This document shows positions 63,113 through 64,000 of a stretch of 64,000 nt of DNA, in pieces; within the stretch, counting starts at the first letter, position 1; each line of letters opens with the position of its first letter. Origin of the DNA: Microbacterium sp. MYb66. GTDB lineage: Bacteria; Actinomycetota; Actinomycetes; Actinomycetales; Microbacteriaceae. Location: positions 620,001 through 684,000 of the forward strand of contig NZ_PCOV01000001.1 of assembly GCF_002979435.1 (NCBI RefSeq), read 5' to 3'. The notes under the pieces were generated by a model. The model was not told the origin of the DNA. It ran no database searches and saw only the letters and a program-made list of their open reading frames with translations. Made by a program: the position numbers and the translations under genes.

Positions 63113-64000
63113 ATGGCCGCCGATTCGCATCCCGCCGACACCCACGACCTGATCCGGGTGCAGGGTGCTCGTGAGAACAATCTGAAGGAAGTCAGCGTCG
63201 ACATTCCCAAGCGCCGCCTGACGGTGTTCACCGGTGTGTCCGGTTCGGGGAAGAGCTCGCTCGTCTTCGATACCATCGCGGCGGAATCGCGACGCATGAT
63301 CGACGAGACCTACAGCGCTTTCGTGCAGGGCTTCATGCCCTCCGTGCCGCGGCCCGACGTGGACATCCTCGAGGGTCTCACGACCGCGATCATCGTCGAC
63401 CAGGAACGCCTCGGCGCGAATCCTCGGTCGACCGTCGGCACCGTGACGGATGCCAACGCGATGCTCCGCATCCTGTTCAGCAAGCTCGGGCAGCCCTACA
63501 TCGGCGGGCCGACCGCGTTCTCGTTCAACATCCCCACGCAGCGGGCCAGCGGCGTGATGACCGGTCCCGGTGGTGAGAAGAAGATTGTCAAGGATGCCAT
63601 CTACCTCGGTGGCATGTGTCCGCGGTGCGAAGGCAGGGGAGCGGTGTCCGACCTCGATCTCGCCCAGATCGTCGACGAGTCGAAATCCCTCGACGACGGT
63701 GCCATCATGGTGCCCGGTTACACCGCGGACGGATGGATGGTGAAGGGCTTCTCGCAGTCGGGGTTCTATCCGGCCGACAAGCCGATCTCGCAGTTCACCG
63801 AGAAGCAACGGCACCTCTTCCTGTACGGGGAGGTGACGAAGGTGAAGATCTCGGGGATCAACATGACCTACGAGGGCCTGATCCCGAAGATCACCAAGGC
63901 GATGCTGTCGAAGGATCTCGACGCTCTCCAGCCGCACATCCGAGCATTCGTCGAACGTGTGGCGACGTTCGCGGTGTGCCCCGAGTGCGACGGCACCCGG
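63113..64000 (+). CDS. UvrA-like ABC ATPase paralog (3' truncated by window edge)
   Basis: 296 residues visible, continuing past base 64000. It opens IRVQGARENNLKEVSVDIPK with Walker A GVSGSGKSS (residues 41-49). The segment FSFNIPTQ is followed by about 30 extra residues before the zinc-type CPRCEGRG, and a later CPECDGTR is at the edge. The N-terminal region lacks the UvrB-binding insertion of housekeeping UvrA, as in the drug-resistance paralogs (DrrC-like/UvrA2). GAAGGA precedes ATG 63113. It follows the VOC gene by 30 bp. Confidence 0.85.
   Translation, partial: MAADSHPADTHDLIRVQGARENNLKEVSVDIPKRRLTVFTGVSGSGKSSLVFDTIAAESRRMIDETYSAFVQGFMPSVPRPDVDILEGLTTAIIVDQERLGANPRSTVGTVTDANAMLRILFSKLGQPYIGGPTAFSFNIPTQRASGVMTGPGGEKKIVKDAIYLGGMCPRCEGRGAVSDLDLAQIVDESKSLDDGAIMVPGYTADGWMVKGFSQSGFYPADKPISQFTEKQRHLFLYGEVTKVKISGINMTYEGLIPKITKAMLSKDLDALQPHIRAFVERVATFAVCPECDGTR

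Overview
The window looks like chromosomal backbone of a high-GC Gram-positive actinobacterium, most likely Microbacteriaceae (Microbacterium-like). The evidence is RbpA, the pafB-pafC-tatA-tatC-helY block, an EttA/SsbB pair, GTG starts and many 4-bp ATGA/GTGA gene overlaps. I also see many starts 6-7 nt after a TANNNT -10 box, which suggests leaderless transcripts. I see no insertion sequence, prophage, integrase, CRISPR array or rRNA. Gene density is very high and no gap exceeds about 210 bp.

Layout. 1-4.9 kb: end of dinB, a GerW-like small protein, a P-loop protein, a convergent zincin-clpS-DUF2017 operon, a LysE exporter, tRNA-His, orn, tRNA-Arg. 4.9-10.4 kb: orphan small gene, ssbB-like ssb, lipoprotein, ettA, two thioesterases. 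10.4-21.3 kb: the mscS-globin-flavin dehydrogenase operon, pepN, ferrochelatase, rpiB-nei, a PaiB-like protein with an amidohydrolase. 21.4-26.8 kb: dps, gamma carbonic anhydrase, tRNA(CAU), small Microbacteriaceae proteins, AraC regulator, exonuclease, hydrolase, Lrp regulator. 26.8-38.5 kb: a branched-chain/leucine catabolic region, followed convergently by a phosphatase-sirtuin pair. 38.6-45 kb: rRNA/tRNA methylase, SGNH hydrolase, helicase, ferritin-VIT1 exporter, DUF1254 protein, tRNA-Leu. 45-58.2 kb: M20 peptidase, uppP, PAC2 protein, HAD phosphatase, trmI, FKBP lipoprotein, pafBC-tatAC-helY, lnt, rbpA. 58.3-64 kb: nfeD-SPFH-GDPD operon, SDR, HdeD-like protein, AraC-VOC-UvrA paralog (runs off the end).

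How the genes work together. The 26.9-37 kb region encodes a branched-chain 2-oxoacid dehydrogenase (E1a, E1b, E2; no E3). Next come both methylcrotonyl-CoA carboxylase-type subunits, an isovaleryl-CoA dehydrogenase-like enzyme, a MaoC hydratase and a CitE-like lyase. Together these could take leucine-derived 2-oxoisocaproate to acetyl-CoA and acetoacetate. An Lrp/AsnC regulator with a TTGAGCA operator array and a TetR regulator with an 18-bp palindrome flank the two halves. The adjacent sirtuin has the sequence signatures of the SIRT4 class, which in animals acts on leucine-derived acyl-lysines.

The gene content matches, from memory, two Mycobacterium tuberculosis backbone segments (about Rv2464c-Rv2511 and Rv2050-Rv2141c). 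A notable difference is that the pupylation genes usually found between trmI and pafB are absent here. Functional assignments rest on motif reading and family knowledge; no database search was run.
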